NCBI GenBank assembly: GCA_008477525.1
Contig: SPDT01000006.1
Location: 2,693,501-2,757,500, forward strand
Direction of reading: 5' to 3'
DNA: 64,000 nt
Source of the DNA: Hypomyces perniciosus
Lineage: Eukaryota > Ascomycota > Sordariomycetes > Hypocreales > Hypocreaceae
Made by a program: the position numbers and the translations under genes. The notes under the pieces are model-generated. The model saw only the letters and a list, made by a program, of their open reading frames with translations. It made no database searches and was not told the origin of the DNA. Shown piece after piece: positions 36,687 through 48,700 of this stretch; position 1 is the first letter of the stretch; each line of letters begins with the position of its first letter.

Positions 36687-37058
36687 AGCGGATATAAGCA
36701 TGCGATGATGTTTTGTATGCGTGTATGATGGGCATGTATGTATGAGCGGGAATCAAGAGGATGGATCAAAGCTAAGACGATTCGATATAAGGCGTTTGGT
36801 TTGTTCCGAGATGTTTTAGAAAATCTAAATGATTCTTAAGAATTATGAGCATTCCTCAAAGCAAAACAAGACAAAATATTATGCAGAGTTCCTTCCTACG
36901 CAATAATTGTTATTCCAAGGTTATCAATACAAGAAATACTCCGTACAGACGTTGATCCCAAACTTCCTCCTCTTGCTGCCAATCGCAGCCCATTGACCAG
37001 TGCTCCCGTATAATACATGAATGCATGTGAGTGTGTCCAATCTTCCACAATGAGTCCT
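36687..37058. other. Short convergent gap, MCM4 and VTC4
   Basis: These 372 bases separate two stop codons and probably hold overlapping 3' UTRs. An ACTCCGTAC element lies near 36939. Nothing else is seen. Confidence 0.5.
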
Positions 37059-39499
37059 TCACCAAAACTTTCTCTCCCGACCTTCATAAGCAAAGTTCAG
37101 CGCAGCAGCCACAAAGAGGGCCCCACAGAGCACATTGGGTCCCCAGCGATCGTAGAATCTAGCAGCCTTGCGGTTGCGGATCGAGCTGCCTCGGTACAGG
37201 TAGATAGCGACGGAGTAGCACAAGCTAAAGATGGCAAGGAACGTGAACATGCTAGCAATCCAAAAGGCCGTTGGCGTAGGGTGGGTTCCAAAGTTGAGAA
37301 GAGTAGTGGCAATGGTGCCAATATAGATAGAATATTCGAGCTAAAGATCAAGGTCAGTAGACTGTTTCTGTGGTCAATGTCGAATTGTGAATACTCACCC
37401 ATCCCAGGAATGTCCTTTCGGCAGCAAAATACACCTTTGGCTCCACACGAACGGGCACGTAGATCTTCTTTCCAGGAGGCGCGCGAAACTTCTTAGTCTG
37501 TATGTGGCTATTGCCGAAGAGCATCTCTTGTCTGGCGCTGCGAGGGACCTGGGTCGCCCGAGGGCGTGGGACCAGGTAAGACAGGGCGTGCACAGTACCA
37601 GAAGCAAAGGTGCTGGCTTTGGATGAAAGGAGCACCGAGTAGTAATGCCATCCACCAATTCTCCTTGCCTCTTCCAACTCATAATTCTCATCATATTCGT
37701 CATCGGAGTCGTAGATGGGGAAATCATCATTCGCATTAGGGAGATCGACAGTCTGGCCTTCCATGTCTGAAGTAATAGCTTGAATCCGACCTCCGTGTCT
37801 GCTAGATTCACCGTTGTTATGGCTGGCGCGAGTAGCTTCTACTTCCTCGTCATCCGAATCAAGGTCTTCTTCTTCATCGTCTGAGGTGGTCGTGGTTCCA
37901 GAAATGCCGGGACGACGAATTCCAAAATCATGTGTCACAGGCTTGCGGATGTCGACATCCATCTGAGGCATCCAGAATGGAAGCAGCTTGATCCGATCGG
38001 GAAACAAGCATGCTGTGCCGTGAATGAACTTGGAGAACTTGGGAACGGCCTCAACTAGGTGCGATGCGATGAGCTGGCGAACCCATTCCGGTGGCTCCTG
38101 TCCCATCTGTGTTTGAAGCTTGACCTCAAGAACAGCATAAGGGAAGCGCACAATATCCTCGGGAGGCAGCTGCGAAAATGGGAAGTCAACGCCGATGTCC
38201 ATGCGCCTCCAGTTATCGCCCGATCGAGTGCGGCCATCCAGGTTGTCTTCTCGAATCATTGTCAGCTCGGTGTCAAGAGAGATTCGCACTCGTGCGTCGG
38301 CTGGCAACTGGAAGGCCGTTCGGTTGTAGAACGAGCGGCAGACAGGCTTGTAGCCCTTTCTCAGGACCGAGTATTGTATCTCCGCTGACAGTCTTTCATC
38401 TTCAGCAATGGCCTTCTCGGATTTCTTTCCCTCCTTGCGCGCCTTTTCGAAGATGGCGGCCGGCAGCAGTTCGCCTCTCATATAAGCATTAACATTCTTC
38501 TCCTTGATGGAGAATCGAGCCTTGACGGATTTCTCGCCAGTCCAGTCCTCTCGATGTGTCTTCCGCTCAACGAAGATGGTTTCAGTCTTCATACCACCGT
38601 ACCAACGGAGTCGAATGGCCTCTGCACCTTCAGTCTTCTTCAATCTACCCTCGTATAGATCCCACTTTTCGGGATTATCGTAGTAGATGGATGTGATTGC
38701 TTGATCCTGCTGCTCAAACTCCTTGCTGGCATTGAAGACCAGAACAGGGAGGTGCTTGAGGATAATGAGCTTCAATTCTGTCACATTGTCGGGGTGTACC
38801 CAGTATTTTGTTGTTTGTCGAACAAAGTTGGCCTGGCTACCGCCGGCAGCACTATCGCCCTTGACCGGATTGCCTCTTGTTCGAACAAGATCGTAGAGCT
38901 TGGACAGCTTGATGACGGACGCGTCGTAGTTTTCCTTGTAGAAGGGCTTGGCTTTGAGGCGGGTATCGAACGCAGGGCGCAAGTGCCACCCGGTCAATTT
39001 CTATAGAAAGACGGTCAGCTATTTTGTCAAGCGCGCAGTGGTGAGTCGGCAGGTAATTACTGACATCATGCTTCTTGATGATCTTGTAGAAGCCCGTGTA
39101 GTTGAGTTGGACAAACTTGGCAAGGTCGTGGACGTCGGCAATAATGTCACTGAGGTCCTCCTCTAGAAGCAGAAATTCTTCCTCGCTCGGGCCCTCCTCT
39201 CCAAGACCACGCTCGTTCAGGCGGTTCACCACGTCCTTGACCTCGCGCTCGCTGACGGCAATGCGACGAGAAATCTCCATGGCCTTGACCTGCTGCTTGG
39301 TATGGACCTTCTCGAGCTCAGCCTCGAGCTTGCCCACGAAGCGCGTCTCGTCGGATTCCGTCCATTCCTTGGCACCAGAGCCATCAGGCTTGATGGGGCC
39401 GGTGGCATCCTTCAGCTCGCCCTTGAGCCCATTGTAGTCGATGTAGTACCATTGGTACTCGCGGATGACGCTCGACCGTAGCTGCTCGCCGAACTTCAT
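37059..39499 (-). CDS. VTC4: Vacuolar transporter chaperone 4, polyphosphate polymerase
   Basis: Three exons (39499-39065, 39000-37399, 37340-37059) encode 772 residues. The start M-K-F-G-E-Q-L begins the SPX domain (about 1-150), which senses inositol pyrophosphates through a Lys-rich surface including K-I-I-K-K-H-D. The tunnel-shaped TTM polymerase domain (about 190-500) has I-R-L-R-W-Y-G and V-L-E-V-K-L-Q, positions of catalytic Arg and Lys in yeast Vtc4. An acidic Asp/Glu/Ser linker follows, then three hydrophobic spans in the last 130 residues. The enzyme makes polyphosphate from ATP at the vacuole membrane and passes it into the lumen. The frame is open upstream of the start to 39925, but the SPX start is clear. 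Confidence 0.95.
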
Positions 39500-40460
39500 G
39501 ACGACAACGCCTGGCCGGACCTGGGAGGATGTACCGCCGCGGAGGGCTGTCCAATTCTTGTTGCTGGCCTTGTAATCCTTGACTATTAGCATCAGGTCAT
39601 GTGGCTGGGCTAGTGTAAGTGCAGTGCAGAGCGCAGCAAAACAGTGGGAGGTGTAGAGGCAGACAAAGACACCCGTTGAGACGGAGTACAGAGTACCGAC
39701 AAAGCAAAAGAAGGGAGAGGAAGAGGAAGGGCATCTCACCTGTGATAGGCTATAGGCTATAGGCTGTCGGGAATGCAGCAGCAACACCAGCCGAGAGTCG
39801 TGGGGGCGACACGAAAATAGGACTTCGGTGTAGGAATATGAAGCTGGAACGCAAAGGCCTGGCCAAGTTGTCGTAACCTTGATCTCTTCTGCAGTCTGGA
39901 ATCTCCAGCGTAGTCGATGGACCAATCGGCGCTGGATTGGCGAATCATGCGGGCCACCTGAGCAACGTGGGAGGGGCCTTTGGGGCCCTTCTAGGCTGTT
40001 TCCAGCGGTCTGCCTGTGTGCTTACAGGGGAGGAGGTCCACTGAAGCTTCGGTTGCGCAGCGGGCTAGAGCCGCTAGGCCCCCGATGTCTGCTTGCCATG
40101 CAGGCCTATTTAGCGCACCGCCATAAGCCCGCATGTGCGCTGCAAGAGGGCGGGGCACTTTTATGTTCATGCGCTGCATTGGAAGCCGCTTTTAATTTTT
40201 TTTTGTGTGGCGATAATAATGATAGAAAATATACCGAATACTACAAGTCCAGCTCGCAATCAAACAGAGCAAGGTACGTACTTGGCAACGAGTTTATTAT
40301 AGTTTCGCTTCTCAGTTGGACAGACAATGTGCTGACACTGTACGTATTAGAGACGGCGAAGGTACGGTGGCTCTCGAAACCCCGAAAAAGTACGTAGCTC
40401 CTCCAACTTCGAAAATCAAAATCACTTGTACTTCGTACCCCTCCATCGATCTATCCCAAC
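39500..40460. other. Divergent intergenic region, VTC4 and RMT2
   Basis: This region of 961 bases contains the element GTACTTCGTAC at 40428-40438, 23 bases before the RMT2 start. No CACGTG Pho4-type site is seen upstream of VTC4. No gene is supported. Confidence 0.5.
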
Positions 40461-41816
40461 ATGTCGTCCATTGACGACTCCCTGGCAGCCCGAGTATCCT
40501 CCGAATGCCCTGAACACATTCGCGATATACTCTACCACGCCTGGAGCCATGACCTAAGCGGCTTGAAGAAGCTCCTCGACGACCGGGGCAAAGCCAGCGT
40601 CCAAGATCCAAAAACCGGCGAGACCCCGCTCCACGCCGCCATCCGTGCCTGCGGTCCAGCAGCCAAGGGCGAGGGGGAAGATGATGCAGAAGAAGAAGAA
40701 GAAGAAGAAGAAGATGGGAGTGTAGAAGAGGCCAAGGAAACACTTCAGGAGCTATTCTTCTCCGGCGCGATCTGGAACGATGTTGACGCCAACAATGAGA
40801 CGCCTGGGTGCGTAGCGGACCGGCTGGGGCGCAAGACGCTGTACAACATGTGTGTTGATGCTGGTGTTCGCGCTGAGCTGCTCTTTGCGGTGATGGATGG
40901 CTATGAAGAGCTTTCATCTGGCGAGGACGAACCTATGGAGGAGGATCAGGAAGCAGACGGCGAGGATACCACCACCGAACCACAAAACGGCGACGCGCCA
41001 ACCGAGGAGGCAGAGCCCAAGTTCGTCCCCCCCAATGCGGATGAGATACCCGTCACGAGCGACGAGTACTTGCAGTCTACTCTCACATACGACGACGAAA
41101 AGCTTCTCGACGCCGACCTCAACGGTGTCATGATGGCCTGGGAGACGGACATCATGCGCCGTTCCGTCGCGGCCCTCATCCCCGACTCGCAACCGGGTAA
41201 GCGCATCCTTAACGTCGGTTTCGGCATGGGTATCGTCGACGGCATGTTCGCAGAGCTGAAACCCTCGCGCCACCACATCATTGAGGCTCACCCATCAGTT
41301 CTCGAGCACGTCTCCAAGCCAGAATCCAAATTCGGCCCCGAGTGGGAGAAGAGCGGCCCCGAGGAGGGTGCATACAAGATCTTCGCGGGAAAATGGCAGG
41401 ATGTAGTACCAAAGCTGTTGGAGCAAGGAGAAGTCTATGATGCCATCTATTTCGATACCTTTGGAGAGGATTACTCCCAGCTGCGGACGTTCTTTACGGA
41501 GTGGGTGCTTAGCCTTATGGATCAGGAAGGACGTTTTAGCTTCTTCAATGGGCTTGGAGCCGATCGAAGAATATGCTATGATGTGTACACCAAGGTTGTC
41601 GATATGCACTGTGCCGACGCAGGCATGGATGTTGAATGGGAGGAAATCGATGTCGACATGGCCGGGCTCAACGAGGATGGACAAGGAGAATGGAAAGGAG
41701 TCAGACGGCGGTACTGGACCCTAGACAGTAGGTCTCCCATACACCTTCACCAATTTGCATTGACTTACTAACACTTCGCAGAATACCGATTGCCTATATG
41801 CACATTCATGGGATAA
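40461..41816 (+). CDS. RMT2: Protein arginine N-methyltransferase 2 (delta-MMA)
   Basis: Two exons (40461-41727 and 41782-41816) encode 433 residues; the last exon adds only K-Y-R-L-P-I-C-T-F-M-G. The N-terminal third contains ankyrin-like sequence (G-E-T-P-L-H-A-A-I-R) with a poly-Glu insertion coded by a GAA repeat near 40690-40715. The methyltransferase core shows the SAM motif L-N-V-G-F-G-M-G, acidic post-I residue in I-I-E-A-H-P, and I-Y-F-D-T-F-G-E. Rmt2 methylates the delta nitrogen of arginine in ribosomal protein L12 in yeast. The order and length agree with the fungal family. It converges on the hexokinase gene with 124 bases between stops. Confidence 0.94.
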
Positions 41817-41940
41817 GTTGGACAGTTTAAACAACCAAATACCCTAGTGTCAGCGTTTGTTGGCGCTCATGTGCAATTTATATAGCCATCCTGCCCATCA
41901 GTGACACTATCTCATGTGCCGTACAAAGACATCTTTCCCT

Positions 41941-44122
41941 TTATTTGAAGTTTTCTGGATGCAAGACTCCGGCCATGTTGCCTGCCTTCACACGCTTAAG
42001 GGTCAATGCAGCAATGAGAGCAGCTCCAACACCGCTGCCATCCTCTGCAGCTAAGATCTCGATAGGATCTTCCTCCTTAGGGTCCTTCTTCTCGGGCCAG
42101 TCGAGGATCTCGCGCAGAGCCTGGGCACCTCTCTCCTTGAAGTGGGGGTATTTGTTAAACACCGACCCGTCAGCACCGACGTGGCAAGACTGGTAGCCCT
42201 TCTTCTTGCAGATAGCCGCAACACCACAAGCGGACAATCTCGCCGCTCGGGTTCCAATGAGCTCAGCAAGTCGTCGAATCAGCTCAAGCTCTGGGAATGT
42301 AGGAGAAATGTTCAGCTTCGACCGGAAAGTGTCAAAGGTCTCCTGAAGGTTCTCAAATGGGTCCCTTTTCTAAGTGTCAGTATGGTCAAATGTCTCATGG
42401 TAACATGGGAACTCACTCTTCAACTCCAGACAAGAATGACGAGTCCAGAGTGTAAGGCTTGCGGAGCAGTGAGATGTCCTGACCCTCAAAGATATGAACA
42501 TCCTTGTTGTCGTGCAAGTCCACCAGAGCAAGTCGGAAGATCTCGCCAAGATAGAGACCGGCAATCATCTTCTCGAAAGCCTGCTGGCCCGGACGTGGGG
42601 AGTCTCGGTCAATGGTAGCATCGTACTTTGTCCTTGGGAGCACCTTGTTCTCGTTATCGAAAGCGCCCCATTCGCAGTTGATCGCCATTGGGGTGTCGGA
42701 GGGCAGGTTCATGTCTGCTAGCTTGGGGATGGAGCCACAGTCTTCCATGTAGGCAGCATTGCAACCGGTTCCAAAAATGCAACCAATCTTCACCTTGGTG
42801 TCGGTGTAGGCGGAGGCAATCAAGGTTCCAGTAGTGTCGTTGATCAAAGCCGTCAGCTTAATAGGCACGCCCTATTCATTGTGAGTAAAACGATAAGATA
42901 CTCGAATACAGACAGACAACTTACACGCTTAGCCAAAGCAGCCTCAAACATTGGCACCACATTGGTTCCTTCAACACCAGCAATATCGAAGCCCTTGGTC
43001 CACCTTTGGAGGATACCCTCGTCAATGTAGTTTTGGGTAGCCGGGTAAGAGAATGTGAAACCAAGGGGAAGCTTGTCTAGCTTCTCGCAGTCGCCGTGGT
43101 GAGTCTCAACAAACTGATAGAGGCAGTCGGCAATGTACTCCCACAACTCCTCACTGGCGCCGGTCTTGAGTTGTTCTGGCATTCGGTACTTTGACTGGAT
43201 AATGTCGAACTCTGACTTCCGATCCGTCAGAGTGATCTCGCAAACTCGCAAATTGGTGCCGCCCATGTCAAGGGCAAGAAAGGTTCCTGTCTCGTATCCG
43301 TCGGGGAAAGACATGACCCAAGTAGGGTTCATTGGCTAGTGCTCTATTAGTTTGTAAGGGGCACAGGCTGAAGACAGAGGCTGTACACACAATGCTGCCA
43401 CCCTCGACACTGAGGCCTTTCGATCCAAAAGTTAGTGTGTTGTAAGCACAAGAATTTGTGAATTTGTATTCACATACCCTTGGCGAGCTCAGTTACGAAG
43501 TGATCGGTAATTTCCTTCAGCTTCTTGGTATCAACGATGAAGAGCTCTTCCAGCTTTTTAATTTCATCAAGGAGGTCCTTAGGGATGTCCGCCGCGGAAC
43601 CTAAGATGGCTTCAGTCAGCAACTAAGGATCAAATACAATTGGTCATTAATTGGCCATGATTCTAAGTTCTCTGTTGTCTGAACATGTCTGCTCATTAAA
43701 TCCAGGGCAGCCATGGCGTAACCAGGTCGATATCCTCACAGAGCAGGTGAGATTTGTTTGGCGGGTAGGAGGCATATCTTCAGCTTCCTATATCAAGAAA
43801 TGCAGTGAACAAGAGATGGAGCCGGTGGCAGAAGATAGAGCTTCCAGCCCTCGAGCATTTCAACATGGTGACCCATGCATAGATGCGTCGATCGACGTCA
43901 CAATTTGTTCAGCTGGACATTCAACATGGTCCGTTTCTGACAAGCCAATAAGAGGCGATCTGGAAGAGATTGAAAGTGACAACCTCCCAATGCATGGTTT
44001 CCCCATCCGCAATGTTATACATGAGACATTCTCAGGTGGAACATGAAAAGAGCATATTGTCGGAAATTTAACTCTCACGTACCCTTCCTATCGGGAGGCG
44101 GACGAGGTCCAAGGCCAACCAT
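41941..44122 (-). CDS. hxk1: Hexokinase
   Basis: Six exons (44122-44083, 43600-43478, 43416-43391, 43335-42925, 42871-42417, 42364-41941) give 492 residues, with all phases matching. Exon 1 encodes only M-V-G-L-G-P-R-P-P-P-D-R-K, followed by a 482-nt intron. Exon 3 is a 26-nt microexon. The last acceptor is A-A-A-A-G, which restores V-E-E-D-P-F-E-N. The fold is an actin-like hexokinase: phosphate-1 loop L-D-M-G-G-T-N-L-R, sugar-binding L-G-F-T-F-S-Y-P, catalytic Asp in I-N-D-T-T-G-T and phosphate-2/adenosine loops. It phosphorylates glucose and fructose to start glycolysis, and fungal homologues can signal glucose repression. The N-terminus favours hexokinase over glucokinase. Confidence 0.94.
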
Positions 44123-44986
44123 TTTTGCAGCTGGATCGCGGGGTGGCGGGGTAGCTATGTCAAAGAGCTTGTCAAAGAGCTTGTTCAAAGGTAGACGCGT
44201 GGAAATGAGCACACGAGAAGAGCGCGAAGATGGAAAAGATGAAACTGGCCGTCTCGGGAGTCCGGAGGAAGTGGTGGAAACTTCTTTTTAAGTCGGGGTT
44301 GAAGAAGAACGAACAATGTCGGCGGATCAAAACACCGAGAGGTGAAGACGGCGAGTTAGCTGGGCAACTGGGGAACAAGGGCAGAGGGGCAGTTTATTAG
44401 CAGAAGCCCCTCGCTGGTCATTCATTGTTTTGTTGATTAGGCTGCCATATATAAGCACCCGTGCGTCAACACATGCCCGCCAATGCTGCATTTCTTCTCC
44501 TCAATGCCCTCCCTCCATTAAGTATTATTGGTAATTTCTACTAATTTGTATCCATTGAGTACGTCAGTGAATATAGAGTAAAATGCTTGAACTTTCACCA
44601 GATCCTTTCCATCTATCTATTAGCTATCGATTTACCCAGACGGGAAAGGAGCTTGTTAGTCCAGCTTTTTCAGCAGGTTTACAGCACCTCGTGCTCCGTA
44701 TTACTACTACTACTGCATCGGGTCCCAACAGAGCATCGTCATTCCCCACTTTGCCAATTTGCCGTGACGTGACTGAGATCCGGAATCCGGATATTCATAT
44801 CCCCGCAGATACCGCATTGCGGCCTCTGGTTGGCTGGCCGCAAGCTCCCCTGTAAGATCGGGATGCTGAATGGGCGACGTATGCTTTTCGGGGATTGGCC
44901 TCACAAGCTGCCATAGTCTCGCGATTGAGACGGCTATCTCGTTGCATTGCACAATCAATGAGTGCCCCTTCCACTCATTCGCCAAG
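44123..44986. other. Divergent intergenic region, hexokinase and OST1
   Basis: It holds the two promoters. Simple ACT/TTA runs occur near 44700-44712. I see no gene. Confidence 0.5.
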
Positions 44987-46591
44987 ATGAAGTCGTTATC
45001 ATTCGCAGCGGCGCTCCTGGGCCTTTTATCGACTGCCTTTACCGGTGCCTTTACCGGCGCCTCTGCCCAAGAAGCGCCTGGTGCTTCCAAGCTCCTCCTA
45101 CCGGTCGGTTTCCAGCCCCGTCAGGACTTCAAGAACGCCAATCTGGTACACATCATCTCGGTAGAGAAGAACTATGCGAAAGAACAGATCAACGTCCTCA
45201 TAGAGAATGTTTCACCTGAGCCGCAAGATGAATATTTCCTGCCATTCACCGCGGAGCAGATGGCTCGACTCGGCGGATTCGAGGTCAAGGATCGCAAGAA
45301 TGCAAACATTGGTCCCTTTGTGACAAATGTAGTTGAGTATGATCCGCTCAAGTAAGTCCATTCTAACCGCCTCCATGGCCTACCCATTGATTCGTCCTGA
45401 ATGGCTAAATGTATGACAGCAACATCCAATACTATCGCATTCGATTGCCATCCCCGCTCAAGACCGGCGGCCAGCAGACCCTTGCCATCTCCTTCTACTA
45501 CCTCAAGGCGTACTACCCTCTTCCGGCTTCAATTAAGCAGGATGAGCAGCAGTACCTCGTCTACGACTTCTCCGTATACGCGCCGTCATCCTATCCGACC
45601 TTGAAGCAGAAGACCGAGATTAAGTCGTCGTCAGCAATCTCCGACTACACCAAGATTGGCGACAACGAGCAGTTCCCCCAAAAGCAGGGTTCCAAGCTGA
45701 CGTATGGGCCTTTCGGCGAGCAACAAGCCGGTGCTGTGTCTCATGCCCAGATCAGGTTCGAGTTTACGAAACCAGTGATCCATGTCTCGACACTTGAGCG
45801 TGACATTGAAGTCAGTCACTGGGGCGGGAACATTGCATTTGAGGAAAGATATACCCTGTATCACCGAGGCGCCAACCTCTCTACTCTGTTCAACCGTGTC
45901 AAGTGGTCTCAGTCTCAATACTACAACCCCGCCACCTCAGCTCTAAAGGAGTTGCGCTTCCCGCTCCAGGTCGGCAGTATCGATCCCTACTTCGTTGATA
46001 CTATCGGAAATGTGTCGACGTCGCGATTCAGGAGTAACAAGCGAGAGGCTTTGCTGGAACTCAAGCCTCGCTATCCTGTATTCGGCGGCTGGAAGTACCC
46101 TTTTACTGTTGGATGGAACTCCAATGCTACCAACCTTCTGCGCAAGACAGCCACTGGTGGCCATGTCATCAAGGTTCCGTTCCTCGAGGGGCCAAAGCAG
46201 GCAGAGGGTATCGAATACGGAGAAGTTAACGTCCGGGTCCTCCTGCCAGAGGGAGCTGAGTGAGTGTATTTGATCTTTGTCAGTCGAACAACTGATTGCT
46301 AATAATCACTTTAGAAACGTCAAGTTCTACACCGATATTCCCGAATCATCGATCGTAGGATCATCGATTGATGTCCACAAGACCTATCTTGACACAATTG
46401 GCCGGACAGTGATCACGATCAAAGCTCAGAACCTTGTGGATGAGTTCCGGGATAGAGACCTCGTCATCTCATATGACGTCTCGCTCGCGGCCACACTCCG
46501 CAAACCCGTCGTTATCTTCGCCAGCATGTTGGCCGTTTATGCCGCAGCCTGGCTTGTGGGAACGGTGGAAGTAGGATTCTCACCGAAATGA
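44987..46591 (+). CDS. OST1: Oligosaccharyltransferase subunit Ost1 (ribophorin I)
   Basis: Three exons (44987-45351, 45420-46259, 46315-46591) encode 493 residues. The first 27 residues form a signal peptide (hydrophobic A-A-A-L-L-G-L-L, cleavage near A-S-A-Q). The lumenal ribophorin I domain follows, with Y-Y-L-K-A-Y-Y-P, S-H-W-G-G-N-I and L-K-P-R-Y-P-V-F-G-G-W-K. A single C-terminal span lies at about 465-487, with a very short cytosolic tail. Ost1 is a non-catalytic subunit of the ER oligosaccharyltransferase for N-glycosylation. Both introns have strong donors (GTAAGT and GTGAGT). Confidence 0.95.
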
Positions 46592-47414
46592 ATAGACAGG
46601 ACTGGGTGAGCTTTTTGGGTGTCATGATTGAGCGGATGGAGGCAATATTTCTGTAAGGTGTAACATCAAATGGGCGTCTTAAAATATGACTTGGCAATGG
46701 TAGATATGATTTCTGAGGCACATTCTATCCTTGCGCGCATCGTATGTACATACACCCATCCACGCCAGAGACTTAGTAACTATGTAGTCAGGGTCCGGGT
46801 CCTCCGATATGACGACATTCACGGTCTGGTCCGGAAGCGCAGATAATAGATAGAAGGTATCGGATTGGAGTCACGGCACACTATAGTATGTACCACCTCG
46901 TAATAATTCATTGGCCGAGAGCGGCTGTGCAAGGTGCCAAGCTGCTGTCGGGCTTTCGTCCTTGGATGCCTTGTTTTTTAATCACGCCAGCTTCCTGCGC
47001 AAAGCAGCTGGAGAAGAGAAGGCTGCTTGCGTAGTTGCACAGTAGCGGAGTGGCGCAGATGCCTCGCAGGATGAACGCATTCCGCGTGCTTGATGGGGCG
47101 GTTCGGCGAAGCCTAGCAGGGGTGAGAGGAACTTGGTCACAGGACAAGACGCAGCCACAACGTAGTCAACCCGCCGATGAGAGGCAGAGAGAAGTGCCTT
47201 GCTGCACAGTGGTGTATTTATATATATGATGACAGGTGCCCCCTCGAACAAAGAGACTCGCTATACACTGCAATAGACACAAAGAATAAATTTCCATTGA
47301 TTTGGCTTTCATCTCTTCACAACCACCTTCATCTTCGAATACCATCTACGAAGATATCCCACCACTATCTCTCAGACAAAGCATTGCTATTTCGATAGTA
47401 TTAAATCGCCCAAG
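46592..47414. other. Intergenic region between OST1 and the His-rich gene
   Basis: A TATATATA stretch at about 47217-47226 and an A/C-rich, ATG-free leader from about 47235 to 47414 suggest that the downstream small gene is transcribed. No other gene is visible. Confidence 0.5.
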
Positions 47415-47642
47415 ATGTGTTTCAGGACAGAACCAAGAACGAAATACTACTACCAGGAGGAAATCATTCCTTCAAGGCCATACAGCCGTGGTCACCATCA
47501 TCACCACCATCACCACCGTCACTCGCCGCGGGCAAGCTACTCGAGCGTGACGCGGTATAGTCCTCGTGTGAGCAGCAGCAGTTACCGCACCGGCGGTCCT
47601 AGAGTTGTGTACGAGGAGACGACCCGAAATCGGTATCACTAG
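47415..47642 (+). CDS. Small basic His-rich protein, function unknown
   Basis: This single-exon frame of 75 residues starts M-C-F-R-T-E and contains eight consecutive His followed by an Arg/Ser/Tyr-rich tail ending E-E-T-T-R-N-R-Y-H. There is no signal peptide or membrane span. It has a TATA-like stretch about 190 bases upstream, a leader free of ATG, and a Y-Y-Y-Q-E-E-I-I-P block that looks like the start of a constrained small protein. I believe similar short proteins occur in related fungi but cannot verify this here. His runs can bind metal ions or simply reflect repeat DNA (CAC/CAT). No function is proposed. Confidence 0.55.
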   Translation: MCFRTEPRTKYYYQEEIIPSRPYSRGHHHHHHHHRHSPRASYSSVTRYSPRVSSSSYRTGGPRVVYEETTRNRYH

Positions 47643-48598
47643 ACCACCGAATGCAGCCGGCTCGGAAGGCTCGGTCTTTGGTATTAGAATTTACTTGTTC
47701 AAAAAGGGATGCTTCGATGCGTATCGCACAAGGCAAAACGGAGGGGAGCAGGGAGACGGTAGCTTCGGTGACGTTTTTTGTTATGATGGCAACGGTTGGT
47801 TGACACGGCGTTTGAGGCACTGTTGGGTATTATTACACATGTATGTACAATTTTGTTGCAGATATCGGCCATATTACATAGACGCTTCAGACGAAGCAAT
47901 CACGATAATTGACCACGCAATGGAAAGCTCCAGGCTGCAAACATTCCAGGTGCAAAGCCAAGATGGCACCAGTGGCCAAAAGCCGTCCAAGACATCGTCA
48001 TACATATCTACATAATTACGAAGTAGTTTCACGCAGTTGGCAGTGGGGGCGGGGTCGGGAGATTGTCTCCGTCACCTCCAGATCTCTGCCCGCGGATGAC
48101 ATCATGGCACATTCCGTCACCAAGACCTCCGCCACTCGGCCCAGGCTCAGCTTTTACCCCAGAGTCTTGCTGTAGCGTTCTGCTTTAAGATGCCTTGGGT
48201 AGAAAGAAAGGGGCCATTTTAGGAGCTTAATATATACCTGTTGATTGCATCGTTCTCATGTCGGTGAGCGGAGCTTCGTGAATCTGTACACATAACAGAG
48301 GCTCATACACATACAACCAACACCTACGATACCCCGTTTGCTGATCACAACCACGTCTCACCATCTTACGCAAACGCACAAACCAAAGCTCTCGTCCGGG
48401 GTACCAGCTGCGTATACGTATCGCAACTGCCCTGCGTGAGACCACCACAGCAAACCAAGGCAGCAGAGGGTATATATCCCAGCTCCTGCTTCCCCGATCC
48501 ATCTGAGAACCAACAGCCTAGAAAGAACGCCCAACTCGGTTCTGAAGATTTCCCACATCTTAGCGGTCGTCCTCTACTTCCAGTGATCTCGCACCATC
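47643..48598. other. Intergenic region upstream of PIL1
   Basis: It holds the PIL1 promoter. A TACGAAGTA element lies near 48017. I see no gene. Confidence 0.5.
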
Positions 48599-48600
48599 AT

Positions 48601-48679
48601 GTAAGTGCCGTCTCGCCATTCTCTTCCCTGCTCTACAACCCACGGGTATCATCATCACTGCCTTGTCCTTGTTTTGCAG
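48601..48679 (+). other. Probable 5' UTR intron of PIL1
   Basis: GTAAGT at 48601 and TTTTGCAG at 48672-48679 bound a 79-nt T/C-rich intron ending 21 bases before the PIL1 ATG. An ATG directly followed by TAA (48599-48604) straddles the donor and exists only in unspliced RNA. Confidence 0.6.
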
Positions 48680-48700
48680 ACACCATCACATTGCTTCATC

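Noticed and set aside
43651..44046. Plus-strand frame of 131 codons
   Set aside because: It lies in the long first intron of hexokinase on the opposite strand and resembles nothing known.
24137..46591. Secretory-pathway gene cluster (PMR1, COG4, RET3, OST1)
   Set aside because: These genes are mixed with unrelated housekeeping genes and face different ways; chance neighbourhood is the simpler reading.
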